64,000 nt of DNA. Source: Adineta vaga (Eukaryota > Rotifera). Numbering within the stretch: the first letter of the stretch is position 1; every line of letters starts with the position of its first letter. Shown here one piece after another: positions 10,725 to 23,500 of the stretch. A model generated the notes under the pieces. That model was given only the letters and a program-made list of their open reading frames with translations, ran no database searches and was not told the origin of the DNA. The position numbers and the translations under genes were made by a program. Where the stretch lies: NCBI GenBank assembly GCA_021613535.1, contig CP075493.1:13826001-13890000 (forward strand). The letters are read 5' to 3'.

Positions 10725-13532
10725 TTAAATAGTTGCAGAATTTTGTTGCATTGTAACATTGTCTGTATCAAGCATAATTTCGATATCATCTATACTGGCG
10801 TCACTATTACGTCTCAATGAATGCAACATCTCGATAAAGAAAGGTTTTTTGTTGTCATGCATTGAAGTTGCAATAAGATATATATCTCGATTTTTCAAAT
10901 ACATTTGTACCGATGGATGATCGTGAGGTAGTGAACGCAATGAAATACTAAAAGCTTCAGAATAGTACTTGTGAGCGAGTTTATGTTCACCAATATTCGT
11001 ATAAACAATACCGATGTTGTTGCATGTTGCTGCTAAGTCTGTCGAATTATCTAGTGAAATATGTCGCTGAATTCCGAATGCATGGCGGAAGTAAGTAAGA
11101 GCCATGATGAACTGCTGCATGTTATTGTAAACCATACCTATATTAGAATAGATGCGTGCAAGATTTCCTTTTTTCAATTGTTGTTGCCTAGTCTCAATAT
11201 CTAGTGCTTGTAGATAATTTTTAAGTGCATCACTATATCTATTTAGTTTGAAAAGAATATTGCCATGATTTTCATACAGAATAGACGTATTCGATGACAT
11301 GGGCAATGTACGTATTCGCAGTAGAGCTCGTTTTTGATGCTCGTGTGCTTCATTATATAAACCCAGACGAAAGAATACTTGAGCAAGATCATTTTCGATT
11401 GTATCAAAGAGTTGCAATTGACTATGGTCATGTTGATCTAATAAAGTTAAGTAATATTCTTTTGCCGCATTATACTCACCTACATGATATAAGTAACGGC
11501 CCCATGCCAGGATAGTTGGACCGTCGTGAAGTCTTATTTTACGCTCGAAATGCGTTTTAACGAGGTTTAATCCGCTAAGATCTTCATCTGTCGTGTAACG
11601 CAGTTTAGCATAATAAGATCTCGGTGATGTAAGCTGAAATGAGACAATCTTAAAAATGGTTGCAGGCATAATAAGGTATTCATTTTCTTCTTTAAATACA
11701 GTATCATTCACGAGATTACAGCATATGTCTGTTGTAGCTTCAATTTCCAAGATGAGAAAAGAATAATCTTTGGCATCTGGTTCAACCCCACAGCCACCAA
11801 ACGCTTCAGCAACATCTTTCAAACTTGATGTCGACAAAAACGAATTGAATGCTATCAGACCATTATGTTTCGCATGTATTCGATTTATCTCATCATTGTG
11901 TATGAGTTGACCACGATAAAGCGTGATGTAGTTTATAGTTAAATCACGTTTTCTTAATATTTCGGCAGAAAGATCGCTGATAAATAATCTCAGACTGTGA
12001 ATCATTTTTGCATTCTGTTTCCTTAATGCTTCGTTTACAATCTGGAAGAAACATGTTTGCTTTGTATACCATCTAAGGGATTCCGCTGCAAGATAGCTGC
12101 TTTGAAAATCGTCAATTTGGACAAGGCGTTGATTGTTACTGATGCATTGCTTTCTGCATTCAGTGAGAAAATCAGTACGTGTCTCATCAGTGACTGGAAA
12201 TGATCGAATTAGATCAATCATAATTTGATACCAGAGGAAAATCACTTCTTCTTTATCGAGATCTCGAACCGACCGTTCTATATTATTCGAACCAAATACA
12301 CTAAACGTTTCTTGTGTTGAAGGTAAATCTACAGCAATACGATGACGAAGCGGATTGCTTTCAATGAAAGATCCACGAAGCTTGGGACACGTAGTTGTGA
12401 GTGTTTGCTCATCGATCAAAGATTGTTGACCTTGGTCATAAATTCGACGGTAAATAATTGATACTGGTGGACATTCATTTAACGTTGTTAGTATTTTCCA
12501 GTCGTTTGCATAGTCATCAATTACAATGACTGCTATGGCACAACCTGTAGTAGTGGCAATATAATCGAAGCAATCCACAGCATTATCAAATATGATAATA
12601 CTATCGGCTGCTTGATTCAACTGTTTACTAAATTTAAGTATTTGTGCATCAACATCATTCGGTGTTAGAAAAATAATTATAGTACGTTGTCGGTCAGCTG
12701 TCAACAGTAGTTTCGGAGTTCGGATTTCGTCGGTATCTCTACTAATATTTAATTGTCTTATAGAAAGAACCGGAGAAGCATTATAGAGTGTTTCGATAAG
12801 TTTTTTGTCATCCGTATGTTTACCCGAAACAATTAATTCTGTTCGATGCTCCGAAGACGATACATATTTCTGGCAGGCGGCAGCATCATTAAATACTTTT
12901 GTTCTCTCTGGTTGATGTGCGAGTTCGCTTTCGCTTGTTACAAGCCAAATAGTTTGTGTATTTGGAGGACGATTCTGATTCATAGCAGGAGTAGAAGTAC
13001 GATAACTAGGCCGACGTTTGGTATACTGCTCATCTGCTTCGATGTCATCTTCGAGATTATCGAGGATCTTCTGCCATTCTTCATCGTTGGCACTAAGTCC
13101 TGCACGCATACGATGTAACATTACTCGTGCTTCATGTAGACGTTTTTCGTGTGGATTCGATGCACGTTGAACTTTTCGTTGGTCTATTCGTTGTCGTAAA
13201 GCATGAATGCGTCGTCGAAGCGAGCGTATTTCGCATAAACTACTGTCATGTTCATTCTCCTCGCTTAGTATTGTTTCAGAACCAACATATTGATACTCAT
13301 CTTCATTGTCGTTAGTACAGTCGTGCATTGGTTTTCTACGTGCATCTATATGATCTTTTAATTGCCTTTTAAGTCGACGGAGACGCCTCTCTAAATCTTC
13401 TAACTCAAAGATGTCGTCCTCATCACTGCCACATTCACATTCGCTACCATGAGAGCGATTTCGACGCAATTTACGTCTATTGTTCCAACATCGTTCCCAT
13501 TCATATTCAATCACTCTAGTAAAAACATCCAA
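10725..13532 (-). CDS. ADP-ribosyltransferase-TPR protein (935 aa)
   Basis: The N-terminal 150 residues are very basic and acidic in alternation and likely coiled-coil. Two alpha/beta segments (about 200-400) follow that look like the N-terminal module of other bdelloid ART-TPR proteins. The ART domain shows the R-S-E triad of arginine-type mono-ADP-ribosyltransferases: Arg in LYRGQ near 537, STS in FLSTSS near 565 and ExE in EENEYL near 617. After it come several kinesin-light-chain-like TPRs (about 700-890), including NIGIVYTNIGEHKLAHKYY. The enzyme would use NAD+ to modify a partner chosen by the TPRs; targets are unknown. No introns are needed. The gene ends 65 bp from the convergent J-domain gene. 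Confidence 0.85.
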   Translation of the reverse strand: MDVFTRVIEYEWERCWNNRRKLRRNRSHGSECECGSDEDDIFELEDLERRLRRLKRQLKDHIDARRKPMHDCTNDNEDEYQYVGSETILSEENEHDSSLCEIRSLRRRIHALRQRIDQRKVQRASNPHEKRLHEARVMLHRMRAGLSANDEEWQKILDNLEDDIEADEQYTKRRPSYRTSTPAMNQNRPPNTQTIWLVTSESELAHQPERTKVFNDAAACQKYVSSSEHRTELIVSGKHTDDKKLIETLYNASPVLSIRQLNISRDTDEIRTPKLLLTADRQRTIIIFLTPNDVDAQILKFSKQLNQAADSIIIFDNAVDCFDYIATTTGCAIAVIVIDDYANDWKILTTLNECPPVSIIYRRIYDQGQQSLIDEQTLTTTCPKLRGSFIESNPLRHRIAVDLPSTQETFSVFGSNNIERSVRDLDKEEVIFLWYQIMIDLIRSFPVTDETRTDFLTECRKQCISNNQRLVQIDDFQSSYLAAESLRWYTKQTCFFQIVNEALRKQNAKMIHSLRLFISDLSAEILRKRDLTINYITLYRGQLIHNDEINRIHAKHNGLIAFNSFLSTSSLKDVAEAFGGCGVEPDAKDYSFLILEIEATTDICCNLVNDTVFKEENEYLIMPATIFKIVSFQLTSPRSYYAKLRYTTDEDLSGLNLVKTHFERKIRLHDGPTILAWGRYLYHVGEYNAAKEYYLTLLDQHDHSQLQLFDTIENDLAQVFFRLGLYNEAHEHQKRALLRIRTLPMSSNTSILYENHGNILFKLNRYSDALKNYLQALDIETRQQQLKKGNLARIYSNIGMVYNNMQQFIMALTYFRHAFGIQRHISLDNSTDLAATCNNIGIVYTNIGEHKLAHKYYSEAFSISLRSLPHDHPSVQMYLKNRDIYLIATSMHDNKKPFFIEMLHSLRRNSDASIDDIEIMLDTDNVTMQQNSATI

Positions 13533-14155
13533 CGCGACATGAAGATCTCAGATTGGAAAAATGACGCTATACTCACTCTATCGAACTGTCTGACGATGAG
13601 GCACTGCTGGATTTCATTGTTGTACACTACAACTGTTATAAGTTAAAAATATGCGATAATCAATGTATTTCGTATTGTGATTTTAGATTATAAGAGTGTC
13701 GTGAAGCACTGTTTGGCGAAGAAAACAAAGTTACATGTGACTTTTTTCCTTCTTCTTCTCAAACTCGTTATCTAGTTTTTTTTCTTTTGACTAGCTTCTG
13801 CCACACGTAATTCGAAACTATACGCGTATAACCTATTTCTTCGAATAGAGAGAGAGAGAATGTTTCAAAAACAAAACTGAGGGTGTTCGATGAGTGTGAG
13901 GTGAGTGAATATAAATGAGGAATAGTAGAATAGAGTGTAACCGTATTGGATCATACTCTCTCCTTGGGGGTGCAAGGACGTGGGTGTGGGTTTGGTGAGG
14001 TTGGTTCTTACTGTATCTCAACTCTTACCCTCACCCACACTCACACCCACACTCTATCGCACAAATAGATCCGATCAATTTTCAAGCTAAACAACGGATA
14101 AATATTACTGAAACTATAATGTTGTTCAACCTGGTTCAATGACAATCTTCTATAG
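13533..14155. other. Intergenic region with low-complexity and telomere-like sequence
   Basis: No gene is supported. It contains a short GA-run near 13848-13860 and a G-rich to C-rich inverted repeat (13968-14053), listed separately. Confidence 0.5.
13968..14053. repeat. Telomere-like inverted repeat, copy A
   Basis: A G-rich arm (GGGTGTGGGTTTGGTGAGG near 13982) is followed by about 20 nt and then a C-rich arm (ACCCTCACCCACACTCACAC near 14027). The arms are imperfect reverse complements and resemble degenerate TGTGGG units, the telomere repeat I recall for bdelloids. Further G-rich sequence extends upstream to about 13880. Confidence 0.7.
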
Positions 14156-14575
14156 TTTAACAGATCATCAACAATTCGTGACAGTGAAGGAACCTGTTAC
14201 TCAGATGCTCTTGTTGGCGTTGATTTACTGCAACGAAAAGAAATCAGTCAACTTTCGAAGTCTAATTTACCATCCTATTTATGTTATGATAATATAACGA
14301 ATGCTTTTTATGGTATGGACGAAAGTGAGAATAAACGTGCCTGTCGTTTAATACGTTTAAATCCTTATAATGACACTCTGGATATTCTCTCCGACGATTT
14401 TGATGATCATCTACCATCGACTGGAAGTTGTTATGGAGGATTTTATTTTACAATGATTGTTCGAGGTTTAGATCAACAACAAATAGTGACATTCGATTTA
14501 AACAAAATCATGAAAAAATCATAGCGAATAATTCAGCAGATTATCATTTAGATGCATTTGCACTTATTCCAATTT
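14156..14575 (+). pseudogene. Relic coding segment of unknown family
   Basis: A frame is open from about 14156 to a TAG at 14522-14524, with codon use like coding DNA and Cys/Trp-poor, Asp-rich content (for example a CYGGFYF segment). The clean ATG lies internally (14315). After the stop, another frame continues plausibly to a TAA at 14573-14575 (AFALIPI end), as expected after a one-base shift. No start, signal or intron set could be assembled. I do not recognise the family; a decayed fragment is the best reading, with low certainty. Confidence 0.35.
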
Positions 14576-14642
14576 AAAATTGACAATTTTTTGAGAATGT
14601 GAATGTGTATCAGTTTAAAAATAAAAGCGTTCATGTTCTTCA

Positions 14643-17577
14643 TTATCGATAGATCTTTCGTCGCCATATTTGAAATGATTCTTGAAATTTTTCTCTGTAC
14701 ACTGTTGAAGGAATAACATACACAATAAAGGTAAGTATCGATGGAATGAATGAAATGAAATAACCAGAAAGAAATAGAAATGGATTAGTTGATGCATTTA
14801 TGCATTCAGATAGAAGTGACATGACCAGACGAGGTAAGGAGAGCATTAATAATATTGTAGGACTGATCAATAATTGTTTGTGCTCACTTATTTGTTGAAA
14901 ATTATGTTCTTTATAGGTTTGTAATGTGCGAACAGTGGACCGTTGCCGAGCTGATCCAGTTATAATGAATAAAGCAGCGAAAAGATTGATTATGAATGGG
15001 CAAATAAGATGAAAGAATAAGATAATTGTATTGTAATATTGAAGAGAACTAGAATAACGAGTTATACACCAATGATAGATTTCGACTTTGTTCGGTTCTG
15101 TCGTAATTTGTGGTAATTGTCGATGAAATGGTTCATGTATAATCGAAGCCATAATGCAAAATGGTAGGATTATAATTATCCAACGAGCTATGTGTTTGCT
15201 TTTCTGTTTATTAAACTTAATTCCTTTGAAAACGAGAAATACTCTTTCTATTGCAATACATGCGTTGAGCCAAGTATCGAGATATAGGAAAAGTTTCAGA
15301 AAAGGTTCAATCAATATATAACCTCCTCGTAGAATAGACAGACGCATCGTTATATTCATTTGAGTAAGACCAAGAAACCAAAGTTTGATTGTAAATGTAA
15401 TCATTGTTAGAAGAGAAGTTATTGATGTTCCTAGAAGATATATACCACACCCACACCCTCGTATACTTTTATTTTGAAACGTTAAAAGAGAGAGAATACT
15501 ATTGATCAAACCTCCAACGAACAGTATCGTTGTCAAAGTTGCACTTAGTTTTACTGATATTGCTTGATGTGTCAGTGACATATTCGGTCGAATTTTGTCA
15601 TGCAAAATATCATCGAGAGTTATTCCAATGTTTTTAGTATAAAACTGACATTTCGCACCGGTAAAACAGCTCGAAAAACTTTGAACCAAATAAAATCATA
15701 AATTTATTTAGTTGAATTTTTCTCAATAGAAGTATTTATTGCAATTAGATACTTACTGAAAGGATAAAGACTGATGTTACTTGGGCCAGATACGAGAATT
15801 GAGAAATTTCCTGTCGCATTCGAATGATACGTTGTCACAACCAAGATGTACGTTTTGTTAGCTTGAAGAGCAATTAAGATATTAGATTGAGGTATTTTGC
15901 AGTTCAATGTACTCTCCGAGAGTAAATTCTCAGAGGGATTTAATGAATTGAAATAGTTTTGATAGATGTAGCCGTATCCAATCACACGGTTACTGCTTAG
16001 AAAAGTATAAAAACCAGATGTAAGCACTTCCACTTGTATTACTTCATAGTATGAACTCAATCGAGCACAATCTTCGAAATACATGGAATTGCTTGTGTCG
16101 ATTTTTGAAGAATATATAAATTGAACAGACGACGGCGTATTTTCTGAATAAGAATAGAAATAATCAGATACAAAAAAGAATGGATCTATTTATACTATCA
16201 GTTCATCTTGAAATCAAATGGAAATTAAGTACAAAATACTTACTAAGACGTGTGAAATTGAGTTTATTTGGACCAATTGCTCGACTCAAGAAATTTCCCG
16301 TCATATTTGAATGATTAGTTGTAACGACTAATACGTATGTAGTATTTATGTCAAGTGTAATTTCGAGTTTAAACTGATTTTCACCAGCACCTTGATCATT
16401 CTCCGCTAGTAAATTTTCATATGGATTAAAAGAATTAAAATTGAACTTGTTAAGGTAACCGATTGTGTCAATAGTACTCTCGCTGACAAGCTGATAAAGA
16501 CCAGTTGTGGCAACGTTTATTTGTATCGCTTGATAATGCGAATTTAATTTTGAACAAGGTTGAAAATATGTTGAAGTATTTGAAAATAATGTTGATAAGT
16601 ATTCTGACTGTATGGCTGATGAGTTATCTATTGGGTAAATGAAGAGAAAAGAAACCTATAACGAAGTTATTTATAAAATGAACTAAACTTACACAAATTT
16701 TTTAAGCGGAAATATTTCTGAACTCGATTATTTGATTCATCAGTAACATACATGTTTCCAAAACTATCAAAACTAAGAGTAAACGGATTACTCAATTGAT
16801 GAGATTGTGAACCTGGCTCATAGCATCCAACTAGACAGCGAAAAACATGTGGTCCCGATCCAACAATACGATGATTCAGATGATCAGCAATGAATAAATA
16901 TTTATCAATATCGAAAACAATTCCACTGGGCCAATAAAGTGTAGTTGTCGGATAGGACGATGTTTGTCCCGCTACTGTTCTTCCATTTATATCGTTCGGT
17001 TGAAATAACTGAATCCGATCGTTTTCACAATCTGCGATATACAAATCAAAATTTTCGTCTATAAATATTCCACGAGGACCATCAAGTTGATCCGAATCAT
17101 ACCCTGATTCACCTGTTCCAGCAGCAACTCTTGTTGTCATTTGACTATCATTCAACCATCTTTTGACAACTTGATGTTTTTCAGACATTGAACAATACAA
17201 AGTAGCGTTGTTATCAACAAAAAGACCAAAACTTGCTGCCGTCACATTCATAACAATAACATATTCCTCCGTACTTGAAATCCATCGATAAACGTTTTTA
17301 GTATATTCATCACTATCAATGAAAATATCTCCATTATTTAAAACAAAGATAGAATATGGATATATAAAATTATCAGTTATATATCTCATTCGATTAATAC
17401 TACTGTTAAACTTTAATAGAATCCAACTATATTTATAACTAGCCACATAAATTGTACCATGTTTATCAATGAATAGACCATGAGCAGTCCCGCCAGTTAC
17501 CGTTTCATTTATTGAAGTAATTCCATTTGAATTCCAGCTTGTTGTTGGACAAAACTTCGGTTGATGAAATGAAAATG
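14643..17577 (-). CDS. NHL-repeat / beta-sandwich / 7TM receptor (partial at 5' end)
   Basis: Exons in transcription order are 17577-16693 (NHL repeats), 16627-16244 and 16143-15757 (two similar modules), and 15678-14643 (7TM). The NHL part has several blades (GLFIDKHGTIYVAS, GIFIDENFDLYIAD, TLSFDSFGNMYVTD). Each module has the patterns YQAIQINV / YEVIQVEV and TYVLVVTT / TYILVVTT, like the PPC-type beta-sandwiches of related bdelloid proteins. The last exon encodes seven hydrophobic helices with an AIER motif in place of DRY after helix 3, so a rhodopsin-like GPCR with a large ectodomain. The first three exons join in phase 1. The last junction is off by one base (donor phase 1, acceptor needing phase 2), so a frameshift or small missed exon is possible. 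No signal-peptide exon was found upstream. Confidence 0.75.
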
Positions 17578-19023
17578 CTAATAATCGAGAAAAATAATCG
17601 AAATAAATCAATTTTAATCCTTAATTATTTTTCATGTCTTTTGACAAAAATTTCACATTTCCTCATATCTTATCTTTCGAAGAATCCATAGGAAGAAATC
17701 TGATTGTCAAGAGTCTGCAGACAAGTTATTCTGTAGAAAATGCTATACAATACCTGATAGTTTGTTGGTTATAATTATAATGATAATGATAATTATCTGG
17801 GACTTATTTTTCGTAAACATATTGAATAAGATCTCTTGTTTAATGGTAACAATTTATAGAAAACGCTGTGTTTTTCTTTCTATATAACACGTATGAATAG
17901 TCGTGCAAATAATTATGTTCGTTATCTTGTCGAAAACTAGTTTTATTAGTTTTTTTCTCGTTTTATTTGTATTTGTCAAATAATCTCTTGTATCAATATA
18001 AATGCATGACGAATACATCCAATTGCTACAGCGATAAGAACATATGTTTACTGTCAAAAAGAATTATTCAACTGCATGAAAATATCATCGAGGGTGGATG
18101 TGGGTGAAGAGAAGAGTATTAACCACACTGGCACCTACCCACATGTACACTCACACCCATTTTGGGAGTTTCAAATTCCCAAACGTTAGATAGCATTATT
18201 TTTGACATAAAACATACATAAGAAAATATTATTATTGATTGATAAGGAGTTTTTGAATGTGAACCTTTTTTTTTAGAAAAATTCCTTCAGAGTATTTTCA
18301 ATCTCAAGCATATCTTTACTCAACTGATCATTTTCACTTGGTAATTCCATGAAAAACTAACCGTTAGATATGAATTCATTTTCAAAACGATGTAGTTCAT
18401 TTTATCTTCTGCTTTTGATTTGTTATAGTTGATGAGAGCGTGTTGATGAAATGTCTGTTCGGTCGCCATGGTAACAAAGGAGAAACAGAACCGATTGTTA
18501 GGCTGTAAATCTTTATAAAAGACTGCATTGCTTTCTTTTTTATAGAGAAGTATGACATACAAAAATATATAGCGACGATACATATTTTTAAATCAAATAA
18601 GAATTTCTTCAAACATGAGAAATACGCGTAATCTAAAATGTTCTACTTTGCAAAGTTGGTTGGTGGCATTGAATGTTGATGAAGAAAAGATACTCGCATC
18701 CACATTCATCAACACATTGCTCGTTGGTTTATGTAGATTTCTGCTGTTTAAGAAAATCTTTCTAAGGTATCATCTAACTGAGAGTATAATTCATCGATAT
18801 ACAAAAATTCTAATGTATATATGATGATTAAATTTTTAAAAATAGGAGATACTTTGAAGCTAAATATAAAACATAATGAGTATGGAACTGACATAATAAG
18901 ATGTGAAACTACATGCTTTGGAATTTGATAAATCGATAATTAATATTCCGGACTATATATATAAATAAATTTCAACAAGTTTCAATAACATATTTTTGTT
19001 ATTATAATTTTTATCGCCTACAG
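17578..19023. other. Intergenic region
   Basis: It should contain the 5' end of the receptor gene on the minus strand, but I could not identify that exon. It contains telomere-like repeat copy B. Short overlapping open frames at 18320-18612 and 18615-18824 show no family features and are not called. Confidence 0.4.
18091..18160. repeat. Telomere-like inverted repeat, copy B
   Basis: The G-rich arm AGGGTGGATGTGGGTGAAG (18091-18109) and C-rich arm CACCTACCCACATGTACACT (18132-18151, continuing as CACACCC) are imperfect reverse complements around an AT-rich centre. The order, G-rich first on the plus strand, matches the other copies. Confidence 0.65.
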
Positions 19024-19074
19024 AGAAAAGGTAATTTCGTGGAAATATTCTATTCTTGGCTCATTTTTGTATCT

Positions 19075-20028
19075 ATGTCAGCCATGGAACAACAAAGTAA
19101 ATTTATTCTAATTCTTGCTTTTGAAATTCCAGCCGTTATATTATCAATTGTCCTATTTGTATACTTTGCTTTCAATCGTCCAATTTATTCCAAACTCAAA
19201 AATCATGGATGGATCGTACTTCTAATTGTCAATTTCTTTCAATTGATTTTGCATATGCCTATGTCAATGGGTTATTATTATCTGGGCTATATTTGGCCAG
19301 CAACAAATGCATATTGTACATGGTGGATATGGTGTGAATACTCGCTAAACATTACTGGTTTATTGCTAATGGCATGGATCTCTATTGAACGACATTTACT
19401 TGTATTTCATGCACATATAGTATTTCAAGTACAATGGAAAAAATGGATTTTTCACTTTATTCCTATTGGTTTTTGTTTAATATGGGCACCAATATTCTAT
19501 TTCATCTTAGTTGTAATCAGTCCATTTTGTACACCTTTCTGGTTTTTCAATTTAGTTCTCTGCGGTTTTCCATGTTATTATGGAACAGAGATTTTACAAA
19601 GATTTGATTATATTTTCAGTCTTCTTTCTCCTGTTGCTATTATCATGTTGGCCAATGTAATGTTAGTTATTCGAGTTATCCATCAAAAGAGATCTCTACA
19701 ACAAGCGGTAAATTGGCGACGTCATCGTAAGATGGTGTTGCAATTATGGCTTGTTTCATCACTCTATATGGGACTTTGGCTACCTTTGACAATTACATTG
19801 TTTGTGCAAATGACTGCAATACCTTCGTTTATGTACGATAAACTAGATACCATGCAATTCGCTCCCAATTTTATTGCACTTCTATTACCAATGATATGTC
19901 TCAGTACACAACCTGAATTACTAGCAAAAATTAAAAGTCTTATTCGGGCACGATCAGGAAATAGAGTTAGCGTTGTTACTTACAACCGAAATGCAGGAAG
20001 AACTTTAACTATAGTTACTGCTCGATGA
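19075..20028 (+). CDS. Rhodopsin-like G-protein-coupled receptor
   Basis: I start at the ATG at 19075 rather than the upstream in-frame GTG at 19039, because the ATG gives a short N terminus followed directly by helix 1 (LAFEIPAVILSIVLFVYF). The 317-residue product has seven hydrophobic helices, an extracellular Cys before helix 3, ISIERHLLVFH at the end of helix 3 (IERH replacing DRY), and a basic third loop with WRRHRKM before helix 6. It belongs with the many orphan 7TM receptors of bdelloids; ligand unknown. A splice-acceptor-like CGCCTACAG ends at 19023, 51 nt upstream, so a leader or 5' UTR exon may be joined there. Confidence 0.8.
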   Translation: MSAMEQQSKFILILAFEIPAVILSIVLFVYFAFNRPIYSKLKNHGWIVLLIVNFFQLILHMPMSMGYYYLGYIWPATNAYCTWWIWCEYSLNITGLLLMAWISIERHLLVFHAHIVFQVQWKKWIFHFIPIGFCLIWAPIFYFILVVISPFCTPFWFFNLVLCGFPCYYGTEILQRFDYIFSLLSPVAIIMLANVMLVIRVIHQKRSLQQAVNWRRHRKMVLQLWLVSSLYMGLWLPLTITLFVQMTAIPSFMYDKLDTMQFAPNFIALLLPMICLSTQPELLAKIKSLIRARSGNRVSVVTYNRNAGRTLTIVTAR

Positions 20029-20510
20029 GCCTTATTGATGATTCGCATAATTCGTACTTTCTTGGCCAAAATCAAAACTTCAAGCTTATGTTTGTGTAAT
20101 TTTGTGTTGTACTGTCCGTGCAAACTGTTGCACGTGTCTGAGTATTATTTTCGCTTTTCCTTTAGTAGTCAACATTCTGTTTCTTTGCTCACTTGATGAG
20201 AAATAAAATGAAACATCCTATCAAAAAGAGTAGATATAGATGTGATTTAAGCAATAACCTATGTATCTGTAAACTACCAACATACACATTCTTATCCTCG
20301 GGATGATATAATTATGGTTTGAAAATCCTGATGTTTTTCAATATTTGAAGGTGACTGTGGACAATATATGTATCTGTAAATTCCTTATCAAGATAAGATA
20401 GATGAAAGGTCAAATTTAAACGACTGAATCATTACGATAAGTTCATTTTTAAGAAAAGCGAGTCAGAAATATGGATAGAAAATGAGTATGATCTCGTTGC
20501 CTCATATATA
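20029..20510. other. Intergenic region between convergent genes
   Basis: These 482 bp separate the 3' ends of the GPCR (+) and the HECT ligase (-). An AATAAA-like signal near 20210 could serve the GPCR. Nothing else is seen. Confidence 0.5.
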
Positions 20511-23500
20511 TTATTCATTTGGATCGTCATCAGTGATAAAATCTTCTGCGCTCGGTACGTCATTCATCGTACCATCACCATCGATACTTGAACAAGATGA
20601 AATTGCATAATTCAAACGTTCATACATAATTTCACTTGTTGAATAAGCAGGTAAATCAATGGCAAAGAAACATGTATGTGATCCTAAAATAAAATAGATA
20701 GATGATAAACTAGTAATACAACGGTGATTGTACATACGCGGAAGTGTTTTGTCAATTTGTTCTTCGTCGATAATATCAAATTTAACAATAACAAATTTAG
20801 ATTGAAAATCTTCATCTCGAATGGGTAAGGTACTTCTTCGCCAAACGAATATTAAAAATAACTTTTTTTGATCATCAGTAAATGATTCAGTCAGAACTTG
20901 CCAAAATAGTTGAATTACTGGTGAATCTGGTTCATATCCACCAGTATAGTAAGTATTACGTTTCAAAAGTTCAATATTTATTCCATTCTTCCCACACACG
21001 GCTTCTTCAAGTTCATTAGCAGTAAATAAACTTAAATAATACGATGGAATGATGCTATATAATCCTTCTCGGATAAGATTCATTTGTCGATCGAATTCAT
21101 GAAGACGATATTGTCGATAGCATGAACAGTAACGATTAAGATTTGCCATTGTTATGGAAATATCCGTGCCATGAGGAATAAGTTCATACGTTTGTCCCGA
21201 TGAACTAACTACATCAAATCGTGAATCACTTAGAGCATCACTTATTAAAAATTCTACATCGTTATTATTATCGATGGATTTCATTTCCTCAACATTCTTT
21301 TCCATTTCATTAATAAATGTAAAACTTTGAATATCAATTGCTTCAATATCTTCTTTAGAAATCTTCTCTGTCAAGAGAGACTTCCATAATAAAGGCGGAA
21401 ATTTGACATTAAAATAATGTTTTTTCCTTATTGCCATTCCCATTAGTTGACCAACAAATCGATATTGATTTTGGATTTTCTTTAGGATTAGTTTCTTCGG
21501 TGGAAAAACATTAGGAATCCAACAATCTCGATTTACACCACTATTTGTACGTCCATTTGGACATAGAATAAATAATGGCAATCGTGTAGAACATATATCC
21601 AAACAAATACGTGTTATCGAATCACGATAAGGTCCACCTGCATCAGTACTATGCATATCGAGATATTGTGCTAACCAAAGTTGATCGTTTGATCGTCGAA
21701 ATAAGATTTGAGCATTGGGATATAATTGTTGATAAGCTTGATGGAACATGGTATTTTCAATATTTTCCGTATCCGTACTTGCTTTGATTGTATCGAAATA
21801 AACCGATTGAAGCTCATCGATATAGTCAGTTGTAGTTTGTTCTAAGGATATTTTAAATAATTGTCGCTTTGTTGATGTTAATAAATAGAATTTTATCGAT
21901 CGAATATAATCGGTTAGAATGCTTTGTCCTTCGGACTGATTAAAGTCTACTATGAATACACTTCTTTTAACGATTCTATTCAATAAGTAGATGGATATCG
22001 CACGAGTTCGAATAGAATCTGCTGGAATACTTGTTAATGATAAATAACTCTTATAAAATATTGTATTTGGTTCAGATCCTGTTGGAAGACTTGACATAAC
22101 ATTCGAAAATGCATCACTAGCGAGTAATGAATATTCATTCATGAGACGCATCAGATCATGATCGGCAATGATATTAAATTGATTTTGTGAACTAATAAAG
22201 TTATCTTGGTTCATGAGAAAATCATTCCCCCAAATCTTTGTTTCTTTAAAAAAAATGTCCGGTAAAGGTAATCGTTGTGTTTGATCTGTCCAAGCAATGA
22301 TTAAATCGATTGCATTAAATAATTGCTGAATATCTTTCGGTAGTTTTGATTGAAATTTTTGGATATAATTATCTGTCTCCGTATTTTGCTTCTTCTGTCT
22401 TGCTAACAGTGCAAACAGGAAGTCTTTTAATGCAAATTCCAGTTTTACTTTTGCACTAGCACTAATTGATATTATCTCAGATGATAGTTCACTCAAGAAA
22501 TAGTACATGAATCGTTGTATATGCTTATTCAATTTAATATATTCGCTTGCTTGCACCAAACTATCGAAGAAAATAAGAAATCTTGTCAAATACTATCTTT
22601 CCTCGATACTAGATTGACTTACATAGTAAATAAATGAAGAATGAATATTTTTGATTGATGTTCTGGAATTAATAAGAATAGATCAAAAAGTAGATTGATG
22701 AATGGTGCAGGAAATAGAAACTCAATGATAGAATCGATTTGATGTTGTTTTATAGATGATTTATCAGTTATTAATTGTATAAAATGATCGAGAGTTTTGA
22801 AAACAAACTTGAAATTCGCTTGTTTTTCATCGGAAACTTGCTTTAATAAAGATGGTTGAAATACAAATGCAATCGATTGAATAACCACAAATTTTTGTAA
22901 ATGATAGAGTAAAGGTGCTTGATTCTCTAAGATAGTTATGTCGATATGTTCAGGCAACTGCTGAATTTCAGTTTTCAAGATCGATTGGATTACTAGATGT
23001 ACTCGATTCGTCTGCTCATTGTTAATAATCTCTGTGTAATCTAATAATTTCATTAATTCGATCAAAAAAGTGTAATCACCAAATTTGTCCAAAGGAAATA
23101 AAGTTGATTCATCAGATAACCAGACTTGAAACATGTTTAGAATAGTTTCACGTGCATAAACAGTGATTAATCCATGTTCACAAGCGATGCGGTTTTTAAT
23201 AAATTGTTTCGACGAATGCTTTTCATGTGAATAATGTATGGAATCTTGATTTATCGTTTCTGTTGTTGGTTTATTTAAATTGAATAATTTATAAAAATTG
23301 CCGTTATAGTCGATACTTGATGTTTTATGTGCAATCCATTCATTGATGTCATTACTAATTTCTAACCCTTGAACAGATTCAGAAAACCAATTAGTATCAA
23401 GATTTTCTTTCAACTCAGTTGTCTCATTAGAAAATTTCGATGATGGAGAAGAAATCCAATGAAGGAATAAACAATGAGCGATACTTATTATTTGTTCGTT

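Noticed and set aside
18320-18612. Two overlapping minus-strand open frames
   Set aside because: They overlap in different frames, and neither has a family-like pattern or a partner exon.
20684-20737. Eighteen extra residues before the HECT catalytic Cys as a real insertion
   Set aside because: The segment has a GTATGT donor and a TTTTAG acceptor, and removing it restores the conserved LPR-SHTCF spacing.
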